The position numbers and the translations under genes were made by a program. Below, one piece after another: positions 33,898-42,575 of a stretch of 64,000 nucleotides of DNA. The notes under the pieces were generated by a model. The model searched no databases, was not told the origin of the DNA, and saw only the letters and a program-made list of their open reading frames with translations. Numbering within the stretch: position 1 is the stretch's first letter; every line of letters starts with the position of its first letter. Location: assembly GCA_019509985.1 (NCBI GenBank), contig JAEKLF010000048.1:1-64000 (forward strand). The letters run 5' to 3'. Origin of the DNA: Burkholderiales bacterium. GTDB taxonomy: Bacteria; Pseudomonadota; Gammaproteobacteria; Burkholderiales; Burkholderiaceae_C.

Positions 33898-34991
33898 GGC
33901 TGGCCGCTCCAGGCGCCGGGAAAGCTGCGCTCGGCGTTCAGGTGGTAGAGCTTGTCGACCACCGCCTTGGGCAGGGCCAGGCCCTGGACCGGCTTGTCGA
34001 GGTCGCTCACCTTGAAGCTCTCCGCGGTGTTGAAGTAGCGCCAGTGCATGCGCCAGACGCCCTCGGCCTCGCGGGCCAGGGCGGCACCGTCCTGATCCGG
34101 CGCTTGCGACATGTCGCTGCCGTACAGCAGGCGGTCCTGGTACTTGATGAAGAAGCGCCGCACGCGCTCGCGGTCCCTCTGGCTCTGGTATTGCAACTGC
34201 CCGATGCGCGCGGCCACGTCGACCTTGGCCTCAGGAAAGCGGTCCAGGAAGGCGGCCAGCTCATCCACATCGCGCTCCAGCGAGGCCAGGTGCACGCCGA
34301 TGAAGCGCAGGCCCGGGTGGGCGGCCAGCATGCGGTCGCGCGCGGCCATCTGTTGCTCCCAACTCGGCATCTCGGGGTGCAGGGCCATGTGGTACTGAGG
34401 GTGGGCCTTGAAGTATTCGCGGTCATTGTTGACCGTCATCTTGTCCAGCGGCAGCCAGCAGTTGTGCGGTTCGCCCTGGTGACCGAGCAGCGGGATGCCC
34501 TGCTTGACGAAGTCGTCGAACAGCGGCGCGAAGCGGCCGTCGTCGATCATGACGAGCCGGTCCTGGGCATCGCGCAGGCTCATGCCGATGTTCTTCCACA
34601 CCTTCACGCCGACGGCGCCGGCCTTCATCGCCGCGTCGATGCGCTGACGGGTGGCCGGCAGCCAACCCGGCTGGTCGGAGCCGACCACGGGGAAGCTCGC
34701 CGCCCAGGCGACGTCCTGCGGGAACTGCTTCTTCAGCTCGATCGCCACGCGCTGCTGATCGTCCAGCGGCGGGAAGTCGGGGTAGTCGACGTTGATGGTC
34801 AGCACCTTGAAGTTCTGGCGCTTCGCCGCCGCCATGAAGGCGGGCGCGGGGTTGTGCAGATGCAGGTGGGCGTCGATCTTCACGACCCGGCCGTAGTCGG
34901 CCATCGTGTAGCTGGCCGCTCCTGCAGCGTGGGCGGAGAAAAAAGCCACCCCGGCAAGCAGGGCGGCAACGGAGGAGACAAGGTGTCGCAT
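33894..34991 (-). CDS. Periplasmic amidohydrolase-family protein
   Basis: Amidohydrolase-2-type TIM barrel (PF04909-like) of 365 residues with a signal peptide (MRHLVSSVAALLAGVAFFSAHAAG). Metal-binding type motifs are KIDAHLHLHNP, a central GHQGEPHN, RFIGVHLAS and the C-terminal LLYGSDMS aspartate. The substrate is unknown. The family includes sugar-lactonases, decarboxylases and deacylases. It is placed between the TonB-dependent receptor and the GH36-like gene with 4-bp overlaps on both sides, so it is an integral member of the glycan operon and may remove an acyl or lactone substituent (inference). Confidence 0.8.
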   Translation of the reverse strand: MRHLVSSVAALLAGVAFFSAHAAGAASYTMADYGRVVKIDAHLHLHNPAPAFMAAAKRQNFKVLTINVDYPDFPPLDDQQRVAIELKKQFPQDVAWAASFPVVGSDQPGWLPATRQRIDAAMKAGAVGVKVWKNIGMSLRDAQDRLVMIDDGRFAPLFDDFVKQGIPLLGHQGEPHNCWLPLDKMTVNNDREYFKAHPQYHMALHPEMPSWEQQMAARDRMLAAHPGLRFIGVHLASLERDVDELAAFLDRFPEAKVDVAARIGQLQYQSQRDRERVRRFFIKYQDRLLYGSDMSQAPDQDGAALAREAEGVWRMHWRYFNTAESFKVSDLDKPVQGLALPKAVVDKLYHLNAERSFPGAWSGQP

Positions 34992-37816
34992 CAGAACTTG
35001 ATCGAGGCGCCCAGCGTGAAGGCGCGGCCATAGCGGTAGTAGCCCTGAGGCAGTTTCACGCTGTCGTTGCCGAGCGTGTACTCCTGCGTCGCGTCGGTCA
35101 GGTTGTTGCCTTCGATGCTGAGTCGCAGCCACTTGTTGACCTCGTAGGCAATCTGGGCCGTCATCCAGGTTGTGGCCTTGGCGCGCTCGTTGAAGCCGGC
35201 CCCCAGCACGTTGGTGGCGGTGACGAAGGCGTCGGTGTGGTCGGCCGTGGCGCTCATGCTCCACGGGCCCTTCTCGTACAGCAGGCCGAAGGACGACGTG
35301 GCCGGCGCGATGCCCTCCAGCGCGCGCTCTTCGCCGCCCACCCAACTGCGCGACTTGTTGCGGGTGTACTGCGCCCGCACGCCGAAGCCGTTGTCCCACA
35401 GGTGCTGCAGGCCGATCTCGAAGCCGCGCGCAGTGGCCTTGTCGCCGTTGATGGGTCGGCTGATGTTGAACAGGCGGCCGCCCGGTGCACCGATGTTCTG
35501 GCCGGTCAGGTACTCCGAGGTGATCTGGTTCTTGATGTTCTTCTGGTAGACGGCGAAGGTCAGCGCCGAGTCCTTGGCGTAGTACCACTCCAGCGACGCG
35601 TCGGCCTGGCGGGCGCTGTAGGGCTTGAGGTCGGCGTTGCCGCCGAAGACCTGCGTGAAGTCGCCCCAGGAAATGCTCTCCGTGGTGCTCGTGGGCGCCA
35701 GCTTGTCCACCGACGGACGGGCCATGGTCTTGGCCGCGCCCAGGCGCAGCTGCAGGTCGTTGGTGATGATCCAGGTGAAGTTCACCGCCGGCAGCGCGAA
35801 GTTGTAGCTGGACTCCTGCTGCACGACGGATGGCGCCGCGTAGACGGCCGTGTAGTTGAAGGCCCCGTTCTCGATGATGTCGGTGATCTTGGCATCCCAG
35901 GCCTGGGCGGTCGTCCTGGTCTTCACGAAGCGCACGCCGGCGTCCGCATTCCAGCCATCGCCGGACAGGTCGGCCTGCACGAAGGCGGTCGTCGTCTTCT
36001 CCGTCACGCGATAGCTTTCCAGCGGGTTCCAGGCCGGCGCGGAGGCGGTCGAGCTGTAGACGCCACCGCCCGGGCGGGGCTTGCCGTCGTAGGACTTCAG
36101 GGCTTCGGCGTAGTTGTTGACATCGAAGCCCAGGAAGCTGCGCGGGAAGTTGCCGCTGACACCGTCCAGGAAGCCGGACGGGCTCAGCGTCTGGTTGATG
36201 ACGTTGCCGCCGAGCGCGGCGACGTTGATCGCGTTCTGTCCCGAGTAGTGATCAGCGCCGGCATTGAAGGCGTTGTTGATCAGGTCACGCGACTTCTTGC
36301 GGTTGGTCTGGCTGAGGCCGAACTTCAGCTGGTCGATGTTGAAGCGGTCCAGCTTCCAGTCGAGATTGGCCGTGGCGCCGTCGATCTTGTCGTCGATGTT
36401 GTCGCCGGCCCGGCTGTAGTAGTGGGTGTTGAAGTCGCTGGCCTTGAACAGGCCTTGCGCCAGGCCGGTCTGCAGGTCACGGCCATCGGCGAAGGTGGTC
36501 TTCACGTCGGGCACCGCCGCGCCGGTCAGCTGGATGCGCGTCACGTTGGGCTGGTTCATGCGCAGCACGACATAGCTGTCGTTGCCGCCCGAATGGCGCT
36601 TGGAAGTGGACTCGTAGATGTCGCCCGTCAGCTTCAATGTGGGCGAGAGCTTCCACTCCGCGTTGGCGCCGTACAGCGCGGTATCCACCACGCGGTACTC
36701 GGTCTTGTTCAGCAGCTCCGGATTGAGCGCCAGCTCGGGGTCGGGATTGGCCAGCGTGAAGTCCGTGACCACGCCGTTGCTGATCTTCATGTTGGACCAG
36801 CGGCCCGGCGCGAACAGCGGGTAGAACGACAGCTGGTAGCCCACCTGCGGCGAATCCAGCCGCGTCTTGAAGCCGTCCACCACCACCTTCACATCGCTGC
36901 TCGGCCGCCACTCCACCTTGCCCGAGAGCGCCATGCGTTCCTTCTTCTCCATGATGGTGCCGAAGCGGAACTGGCCCGGGCCGATCAGGCCTTCCTCGTC
37001 CGGATCCAGCACGCCGTTGCCGTTGGGGTCGATGGGGCCGCCCCAGGTGTTGCCCCAGGGCCAGAACAGCTCCGGCTTGTTGGGCGCGGGGTTGCGCGAC
37101 CAGCCGCCGTCATTGCCGGCCGTATCGGTGCGCACGTCGCGCTTGGCGTAGACCACGCCCAGCAGCACGCCGAGCTGGTTGCCGAAGGTGTTGCTGTAGG
37201 TGCCGGAGAGCTTCGTGCCGTTGAGGCTGCTCATCTGGTTGCGGTCGGCCTCCACGCGCAGCAGGCCGCGCTGGCCCGGCTGGTCGAACGGGCTGGCAGA
37301 GCGCAGGTTGACCAGGCCGCCGATGGCGCCCTCGATCAGCGACGCCTGCGTGGACTTGACGACGTCGGCGCCGTTGATGACGTCGGCGGGGAGCACGTCG
37401 TAGGCAAAGTAGCGGCCGGCGCTGTCCGTGCCCAGCAGGCGGTTGTTGAAGGTGGTGATCGTGTAGTCCGGGCCCAGGCCGCGGATGCTGACCTTCTGGC
37501 CTTCGCCACCGGCCGTCCGCGAGATCGACACGCCGGTGATGTGGCTCAACGAGTCGGCCACGTTGTTGTCGGGGAAGCGGCCCAGCTCGGTGGCGCTGAT
37601 GCTGTCCTGCACGCCGGCGGCGTTGCGCTTCAAGGCCAGCGACTTCTGCAGGCTGGCCCGGGTGCCGGTGACTTCCACGCGGTCCAGCGTCTGGTCGGCA
37701 TCCGGCTGGGCCGCCGTCTCCTGGGCGAACGCCGGGGCTGCGAATGCAGCCAGGGCCACCAAGCCAGCCGCTGCCAGCGGGTGCAGCGCAAAACGGGGTT
37801 GCAGTCGAGGACTCAT
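34991..37816 (-). CDS. TonB-dependent receptor, alpha-galactoside/GalNAc locus
   Basis: Outer-membrane receptor of 941 residues. It has a signal peptide (to APAFAQ), TonB-box-like DRVEVTGTRASLQKS, the plug region GVQDSISATELGRFPDNNVADSLSHITGVSISR and SIRGLGPDYTITTFNNRLLGTD. The barrel ends LGASIKF with terminal Phe. It is the first gene of a four-gene operon with amidohydrolase, GH36-like and GH27 genes. Expected to import oligosaccharides later trimmed in the periplasm by these enzymes. Regulation probably acts at the TTTCG boxes upstream. Confidence 0.94.
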   Translation of the reverse strand: MSPRLQPRFALHPLAAAGLVALAAFAAPAFAQETAAQPDADQTLDRVEVTGTRASLQKSLALKRNAAGVQDSISATELGRFPDNNVADSLSHITGVSISRTAGGEGQKVSIRGLGPDYTITTFNNRLLGTDSAGRYFAYDVLPADVINGADVVKSTQASLIEGAIGGLVNLRSASPFDQPGQRGLLRVEADRNQMSSLNGTKLSGTYSNTFGNQLGVLLGVVYAKRDVRTDTAGNDGGWSRNPAPNKPELFWPWGNTWGGPIDPNGNGVLDPDEEGLIGPGQFRFGTIMEKKERMALSGKVEWRPSSDVKVVVDGFKTRLDSPQVGYQLSFYPLFAPGRWSNMKISNGVVTDFTLANPDPELALNPELLNKTEYRVVDTALYGANAEWKLSPTLKLTGDIYESTSKRHSGGNDSYVVLRMNQPNVTRIQLTGAAVPDVKTTFADGRDLQTGLAQGLFKASDFNTHYYSRAGDNIDDKIDGATANLDWKLDRFNIDQLKFGLSQTNRKKSRDLINNAFNAGADHYSGQNAINVAALGGNVINQTLSPSGFLDGVSGNFPRSFLGFDVNNYAEALKSYDGKPRPGGGVYSSTASAPAWNPLESYRVTEKTTTAFVQADLSGDGWNADAGVRFVKTRTTAQAWDAKITDIIENGAFNYTAVYAAPSVVQQESSYNFALPAVNFTWIITNDLQLRLGAAKTMARPSVDKLAPTSTTESISWGDFTQVFGGNADLKPYSARQADASLEWYYAKDSALTFAVYQKNIKNQITSEYLTGQNIGAPGGRLFNISRPINGDKATARGFEIGLQHLWDNGFGVRAQYTRNKSRSWVGGEERALEGIAPATSSFGLLYEKGPWSMSATADHTDAFVTATNVLGAGFNERAKATTWMTAQIAYEVNKWLRLSIEGNNLTDATQEYTLGNDSVKLPQGYYRYGRAFTLGASIKF

Positions 37817-37956
37817 CGAACGGTTCCTTTTATGTCGCGCCCGCTGCCGTCAGGGCAGCGGGAAGCAAATCGGCTTGTTGCCGGGGCAGCTCTCCCCCGG
37901 TGCGGTGTGCCGGCTCCGGAAGTGCCCCGAACCGGCTTGACGCAAGTCTACGAATT

Positions 37957-38157
37957 CTTTCGTTTGATTTCGTATAGAGTTTTCACCGATACCGAATGCT
38001 TTCGATGAATCATGCCACGAAAGGCTTCTGCCCGGCTGACATAGAGCGGAATCATGGAGCTATATGGACATCGAGGCCGGTGGCCATAAATTTCGTATAC
38101 GAAAGTGGCCATACCGTTGCGTTTTCGTTTTCGTTCGTTTATGCTTTCGCACGAAAG
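37957..38157. promoter_or_regulatory. TTTCG-box array between TonB-dependent receptor and DMT/aga operon
   Basis: The 372-bp divergent gap (37817-38188) holds no gene but many TTTCG/CGAAA words. TTTCGT occurs at 37958 and 37968 (10-bp period), with CTTTCGA at 37999 and ACGAAAG at 38017. The perfect palindrome TTTCGTATACGAAA is at 38091-38104. A dense array of TTTTCGT, TTCGTTCG, CTTTCGC and ACGAAAG words spans 38122-38157. DeoR-family repressors typically bind such repeated boxes, and a DeoR gene closes the divergent operon. The gap is AT-rich compared with its surroundings. Confidence 0.7.
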
Positions 38158-38188
38158 TCGCCTTTGCACACCGACCCTAACCCGAAAG

Positions 38189-39106
38189 ATGCTGCCCATG
38201 CAGAGCAACTGGCTCTTCCACGCCCTCGTCACCACCCTGCTCTGGGGCGTGTGGGGCGCCTTCGCCGGGCTGCCGTCCGAACACGGTTTTCCCGACACGC
38301 TGATCTACGTGGTGTGGGCGCTGACGATGATCCCGCCCGCCGTCATCGTGCTGGTGCGCAGCGGCTGGCGCATCGAGCGTGACCGCCGCTCGGTCGTGCT
38401 CGGTTTGACGGTCGGCCTGCTCGGGGCCGGCGGCCAGATGCTGCTGTTCCGCGCCGTGCAATCCGGCCCGGCCTATCTGATCTTTCCCATCGTCTCGCTG
38501 TCGCCGGCGCTGACGATTGCCCTGTCCTTCGGCCTGCTGGGCGAGCGCACCGGGCGCCTGGGCATGGCGGGCATCGCGCTGGCGCTGTGCTCGCTGCCGC
38601 TGTTCGACCTGCAGTTCGGCCAGGCCGGCGCCGGCCTCGGCCTGTGGTTCGTGCTGGCCCTCGTCGTGCTGGCGGCGTGGGGCCTGCAGGCCTACTTCAT
38701 CAAGCTGGCCAACGCAGGCAGCAGCGCCGAGAGCATCTTCTTCTACATGACCGTCGGCGCCCTGCTGTGCGTACCGGTCGCGCTGGCGATGACCGACTTT
38801 TCCCAGCCCATCAACTGGGGCTGGCCAGGCCCGGGCCTGGCGGCCATCACGCAGGTGTTGAACGCCGTTGGCGCGCTGACCCTCGTCTACGCCTTCCGCT
38901 ACGGCAAGGCCATGGTCGTGTCGCCGCTGGTCAATGCCGGCGCACCGTTGCTGACGGCCGTGCTGTCGATGGCACTCAGCGGCACCGCGCCCAGCGGCGG
39001 CAAGTTGCTCGGCGTGGCCCTCGCCCTGCTGGCCGCACTGCTGCTGGCGCTGCAGCCGGAAACGCCTTCTTCCTCTTCCCAAACCGTTCAAGGAGACGCC
39101 GCATGA
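38189..39106 (+). CDS. DMT-superfamily (EamA) transporter
   Basis: Inner-membrane permease of about 305 residues with around ten hydrophobic segments arranged as two EamA repeats (from SNWLFHALVTTLLWGVWGAF to LLGVALALLAALLLAL). The start is uncertain. ATG 38189 or 38198 both fit, while ATG 38105 would place the TTTCG array inside the coding region and is rejected. The stop overlaps the aldolase-subunit start (ATGA). As first gene of a GalNAc/galactosamine-type operon it may import the sugar released by the glycosidases (inference). Confidence 0.82.
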   Translation: MLPMQSNWLFHALVTTLLWGVWGAFAGLPSEHGFPDTLIYVVWALTMIPPAVIVLVRSGWRIERDRRSVVLGLTVGLLGAGGQMLLFRAVQSGPAYLIFPIVSLSPALTIALSFGLLGERTGRLGMAGIALALCSLPLFDLQFGQAGAGLGLWFVLALVVLAAWGLQAYFIKLANAGSSAESIFFYMTVGALLCVPVALAMTDFSQPINWGWPGPGLAAITQVLNAVGALTLVYAFRYGKAMVVSPLVNAGAPLLTAVLSMALSGTAPSGGKLLGVALALLAALLLALQPETPSSSSQTVQGDAA

Positions 39107-40386
39107 AGCTCATGCTCGACCTCGTGCGCCGCCACAAGCAAGCCCGCGATGACGGCCCCGCCGTCGGTATTCCGTCCGTCTGTTCCGCCCACCCCGTCGT
39201 CATCGCCGCCGCGCTGCGTGAATGCGCCGCCCAGGGCCGGCCGGCCCTCATCGAGGCCACCTCCAACCAGGTCAACCAGGACGGCGGCTACACCGGCATG
39301 ACGCCGCATGACTTCCGCCGCTACGTGCAGCAGCTCGCCGCTGCCGAAGGCCTGGCGCCGGAGCTGCTGCTGCTGGGCGGCGACCATCTCGGCCCCAACG
39401 CCTGGCGCAAGCTGCCGGCCGGCGCGGCCATGGCCAAGGCCGAAGTGATGGTGGCGCAGTACGTCGCCGCGGGCTTTCGCAAGATCCACCTCGATTGCTC
39501 GATGTCCTGCGCCGGCGACCCGGTGCCGCTGCCCGAGCCCGAGATCGCCGCGCGCGCCGTGATCCTGTGCCGCGCGGCCGAGCAGGCCTGGCTTCATTCG
39601 CCTGACCGGGGCGACCTGCCCGTCTACGTCATTGGCACGGAAGTGCCCGTGCCCGGCGGCGCGCATGAAGACCTGGGGGAACTGGCCGTCACGTCGCCCG
39701 AGGCGGCGGCGTCCACGCTGGAGCTGCACCGCGACGCCTTCACCCGCGCCGGCCTGGAGGCGGCCTGGGAGCGCGTCGTCGCCATGGTCGTGCAGCCCGG
39801 CGTCGAGTTCGACCACCACAAGGTCATCGACTACCGCCCCGAGAAGGCCAAGGCCCTGAGTGCCTTCATCGCCGCCCGGCCCGGCCTTGTCTTCGAAGCG
39901 CACTCGACCGACTACCAGACGCCCGCGCACCTCGCGCAACTGGCACGCGACCACTTCGCCATCCTGAAGGTCGGCCCCGGCGTGACCTTCGCGCTGCGCG
40001 AGACGCTGTGGGCGCTGGCCGCCGTCGAGCGTGAATGGGTCGGCGAAGGCGACGGCCTCGTCGACACCGTGCTCGGCGTCATGCGCGCCGAACCCGAGCA
40101 TTGGCACGGCTACTACCAGGACGCCGCACGCCTGGACGTCGACCTCGCCTACTCCTTGAGCGACCGCATTCGCTACTACTGGGCCCACCCCGCCGTGCGC
40201 GAAGCCTGCCGGACCATGCTCGCCCGCCTGGACGCCGCCCCGCCGCCGCTGACGCTGCTCAGCCAGTACCTGCCGCGCCAGTACGAGGCCGTCCGCGAGG
40301 GCCGCATTTCAACGCACACCGACTCGCTCCTTCGCGACGGCACCGTCCAGGCCCTTCGCCCCTACCTTCACGCTTGCGCGACTTGA
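39103..40386 (+). CDS. kbaZ: Tagatose-bisphosphate aldolase non-catalytic subunit (KbaZ/GatZ)
   Basis: D-tagatose-1,6-bisphosphate aldolase-associated subunit of 427 residues that stabilises the class II aldolase KbaY/GatY. Family features are GIPSVCSAHPVVIAAALR, EATSNQVNQDGGYTGMTP, LGGDHLGPN, HLDCSMSC and VFEAHSTDYQ. The ATG has AGGAG upstream and overlaps the transporter stop. The catalytic subunit is not in the window. It places the pathway at the tagatose branch of galactosamine catabolism together with AgaS. Confidence 0.92.
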   Translation: MKLMLDLVRRHKQARDDGPAVGIPSVCSAHPVVIAAALRECAAQGRPALIEATSNQVNQDGGYTGMTPHDFRRYVQQLAAAEGLAPELLLLGGDHLGPNAWRKLPAGAAMAKAEVMVAQYVAAGFRKIHLDCSMSCAGDPVPLPEPEIAARAVILCRAAEQAWLHSPDRGDLPVYVIGTEVPVPGGAHEDLGELAVTSPEAAASTLELHRDAFTRAGLEAAWERVVAMVVQPGVEFDHHKVIDYRPEKAKALSAFIAARPGLVFEAHSTDYQTPAHLAQLARDHFAILKVGPGVTFALRETLWALAAVEREWVGEGDGLVDTVLGVMRAEPEHWHGYYQDAARLDVDLAYSLSDRIRYYWAHPAVREACRTMLARLDAAPPPLTLLSQYLPRQYEAVREGRISTHTDSLLRDGTVQALRPYLHACAT

Positions 40387-40390
40387 TCCG

Positions 40391-41575
40391 ATGACCCTGC
40401 TTCACCTCGACCCCACCGACCTCGACCACCGCGGCGCCGCGCACACCGCCCGCGAGATCGCCCACCAGCCGGCCGTCTGGCAAGCCGTCTTCGAACAAGT
40501 GCAGGCGGAACGCCCGCAGCTCGACGCCTTTCTGCAACCGCTGCTCGCCCTGCCCGACCTGCGCATCGTGCTGACCGGCGCCGGCAGCTCGGCCTTCATC
40601 GGCCAATGCCTGGCGCCCGCGCTGCTGCGCCTATTGGGGCAGCGCCCCGGCATCCGCGTCGAGGCGGTGGCGACCACCGACATCGTCTCCAGCCCCGAGC
40701 AATGCCTGCAGCCCGAGGTGCCGACGCTGCTGGTCTCCTTCGCCCGCTCCGGCAACAGCCCCGAAAGCCTGGCCGCGGTGGAGCTGGCCGACCGGTTCGT
40801 CGCGCACAGCTTCCACCTCGTCGTGACCTGCGCGGCCGACGGCACACTGAATCGCCGCATGGCCGACCGAGCCGATGCCCACGTGCTGTTGCTGCCCGAC
40901 GCGACGCACGACCGCGCCTTTGCCATGACGTCGAGCTTTAGCGGCATGCTGCTGGCGGCGGCCTGGGCCTTCGGCCTGGCATTGCCCCCCGTGGCTGCGC
41001 TGGCGCAGGCGGCGCAGACGCTGGCCGAAGGCGAGACCGACCGCCTCTACGCACTGGCCGAACAGCCCTTCGAGCGCGTCGTCTTTCTCGGCAGCAACAC
41101 CCTGCTGGGCCTGGCACGCGAGGCTGCGCTGAAGATGCTGGAGCTGACCGACGGCAAGCTCGTCGCACTGGCCGACTCGACGCTGGGCTTTCGCCACGGC
41201 CCCAAGACGATCCTGAACGACTGCACGCTGGTGGTCATCCTGCTGTCCAACGATGCCTACACGCGTCGCTACGACCTCGACCTGCTGCATGAGCTGCGCC
41301 GTGAAGGCCTGGCCAGGGTGCTGGCCCTCGGTACGCTGCCGCTGGACGGCGTCCAGGCCCCGCATGCCGATGACGTGCACCTGGCCCTGCCGGCGGCGGC
41401 GCCCGACCTGGCCCTGGCCCCCGTGGCCCTTGTCTTCGCGCAATGCCTCGCCCTGCTCACTTCGCTGCAGCTCGGCATCACGCCGGACAACCCCAGCGCC
41501 TCGGGCACCGTCACGCGCGTCGTCAGCGGTGTCACCATCCACCCCGTGACCCCCTTGAACCAGCAACAAGGATGA
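40391..41575 (+). CDS. agaS: AgaS, galactosamine-6-phosphate deaminase/isomerase
   Basis: SIS-domain protein of 394 residues converting D-galactosamine-6-phosphate to tagatose-6-phosphate and ammonia. Two SIS domains are visible: IVLTGAGSSAFIGQCLAPAL with SFARSGNSPESLAAVELAD, and VFLGSNTLLGLAREAALKMLELTDGK with FRHGPKTIL. It begins 4 bp after kbaZ and overlaps the kinase start (ATGA). Its presence is the strongest evidence that the locus handles GalNAc or galactosamine. Confidence 0.92.
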   Translation: MTLLHLDPTDLDHRGAAHTAREIAHQPAVWQAVFEQVQAERPQLDAFLQPLLALPDLRIVLTGAGSSAFIGQCLAPALLRLLGQRPGIRVEAVATTDIVSSPEQCLQPEVPTLLVSFARSGNSPESLAAVELADRFVAHSFHLVVTCAADGTLNRRMADRADAHVLLLPDATHDRAFAMTSSFSGMLLAAAWAFGLALPPVAALAQAAQTLAEGETDRLYALAEQPFERVVFLGSNTLLGLAREAALKMLELTDGKLVALADSTLGFRHGPKTILNDCTLVVILLSNDAYTRRYDLDLLHELRREGLARVLALGTLPLDGVQAPHADDVHLALPAAAPDLALAPVALVFAQCLALLTSLQLGITPDNPSASGTVTRVVSGVTIHPVTPLNQQQG

Positions 41576-42528
41576 GCGGCATGTTCCTCGGCATCGACGG
41601 CGGCGGCACCAAGACCGCCTTCGTCCTCATCGATGGCGACGGCGGCCTGCTCGCCCACCACGAGTCGACGACGAGCTACTACATCGAGATCGGCTTCGAC
41701 CGGTTGCGCGCCCTGCTGCAAGACGGCGTGCAGGCCACGCTGCGCCTGGCCGGCGTGACGGCCGCCGACGTGGCCCATGCCTTTGCCGGCCTGCCGGCGC
41801 ACGGCGAGGACAGCGCCCTGCTCCCGGCCTTTGACGCCTTGCTCGCCGGCCTGCTGCCGCGCAGCACCGTGGGCAACGACATGGTCTGCAGCTGGGCCGG
41901 CTCGCTGGCCGGGGCGGACGGCATCAGCCTCGTCGCCGGCACCGGCTCCATCGCCTACGGCGAGTGGATGGGCCGCGGCGCGCGCTGCGGCGGCTGGGGC
42001 GAGGTCTTCGGTGACGAGGGCTCGGCCCACTGGCTGGCGCGCGAGGTGCTGGCCCTGTTCTCGCGCATGGCCGACTGCCGCGCCGAACCCGGCCCGCTGC
42101 TCGGCCTGGTGCGCGAGCACTTTGCGCTCGCGCATGACCTCGACCTCTGCGGCCACATTAATGGGGGCGCCGCCCGCAGCGAGCTGGCCCAGCTCGCCCG
42201 CCTGGCCACGGCCGCTGCGCAAGCCGGCGACACGCAGGCCCGCCAGCTGCTCGTGCGCGCCGGCGACGAACTGGCCGCGCTGGCCGAAGGCGTGGCCCGC
42301 AATCTCGGCCTGAGCGGTATCCAGGCCGTGCCCGTGTCCTACTCCGGAGGCGTGTTCGCCGCGGGCGACCTGGTGCTCGGCCCGCTGCGCGCCGCGCTGG
42401 CGCGCCGCCTGCCCGGCGCCACGCTGAAGGCGCCGCGCTTCGGCCCCGAACTGGGCGCTTCGCTCTACGCCGCCCGCCTGGCCGGCCAGCCCCTGTCGCC
42501 CGGCGCGCTGAGCCGGCTGGCCGGCTGA
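41572..42528 (+). CDS. BadF/BadG-type N-acetylhexosamine kinase
   Basis: ASKHA-fold sugar kinase of 318 residues. GIDGGGTKTAFVLID is the phosphate-1 motif, LVAGTGSIAYG and GWGEVFGDEGSAHWLAREVL are typical of NagK-like BadF kinases, and the C-terminal VSYSGGVFAAGDLV is the adenosine motif. It probably phosphorylates GalNAc or GlcNAc after import by the DMT protein, feeding AgaS. A deacetylase (NagA/AgaA) is needed in between but is not in the window. Coupled to agaS by ATGA. Confidence 0.88.
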   Translation: MSGMFLGIDGGGTKTAFVLIDGDGGLLAHHESTTSYYIEIGFDRLRALLQDGVQATLRLAGVTAADVAHAFAGLPAHGEDSALLPAFDALLAGLLPRSTVGNDMVCSWAGSLAGADGISLVAGTGSIAYGEWMGRGARCGGWGEVFGDEGSAHWLAREVLALFSRMADCRAEPGPLLGLVREHFALAHDLDLCGHINGGAARSELAQLARLATAAAQAGDTQARQLLVRAGDELAALAEGVARNLGLSGIQAVPVSYSGGVFAAGDLVLGPLRAALARRLPGATLKAPRFGPELGASLYAARLAGQPLSPGALSRLAG

Positions 42529-42575
42529 ACGCCCTCGATATCATTCGAAAGTTGGCTCCCCGCACTCAGCCCCGC

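Noticed and set aside
35237..38008. Plus-strand open frame of 923 codons
   Set aside because: Antisense shadow of the second TonB-dependent receptor. Composition is biased and no family is recognised.
38105..38188. N-terminal extension of the DMT transporter from ATG 38105
   Set aside because: It would translate through the TTTCG operator array and adds a basic, non-membrane segment atypical for the family.
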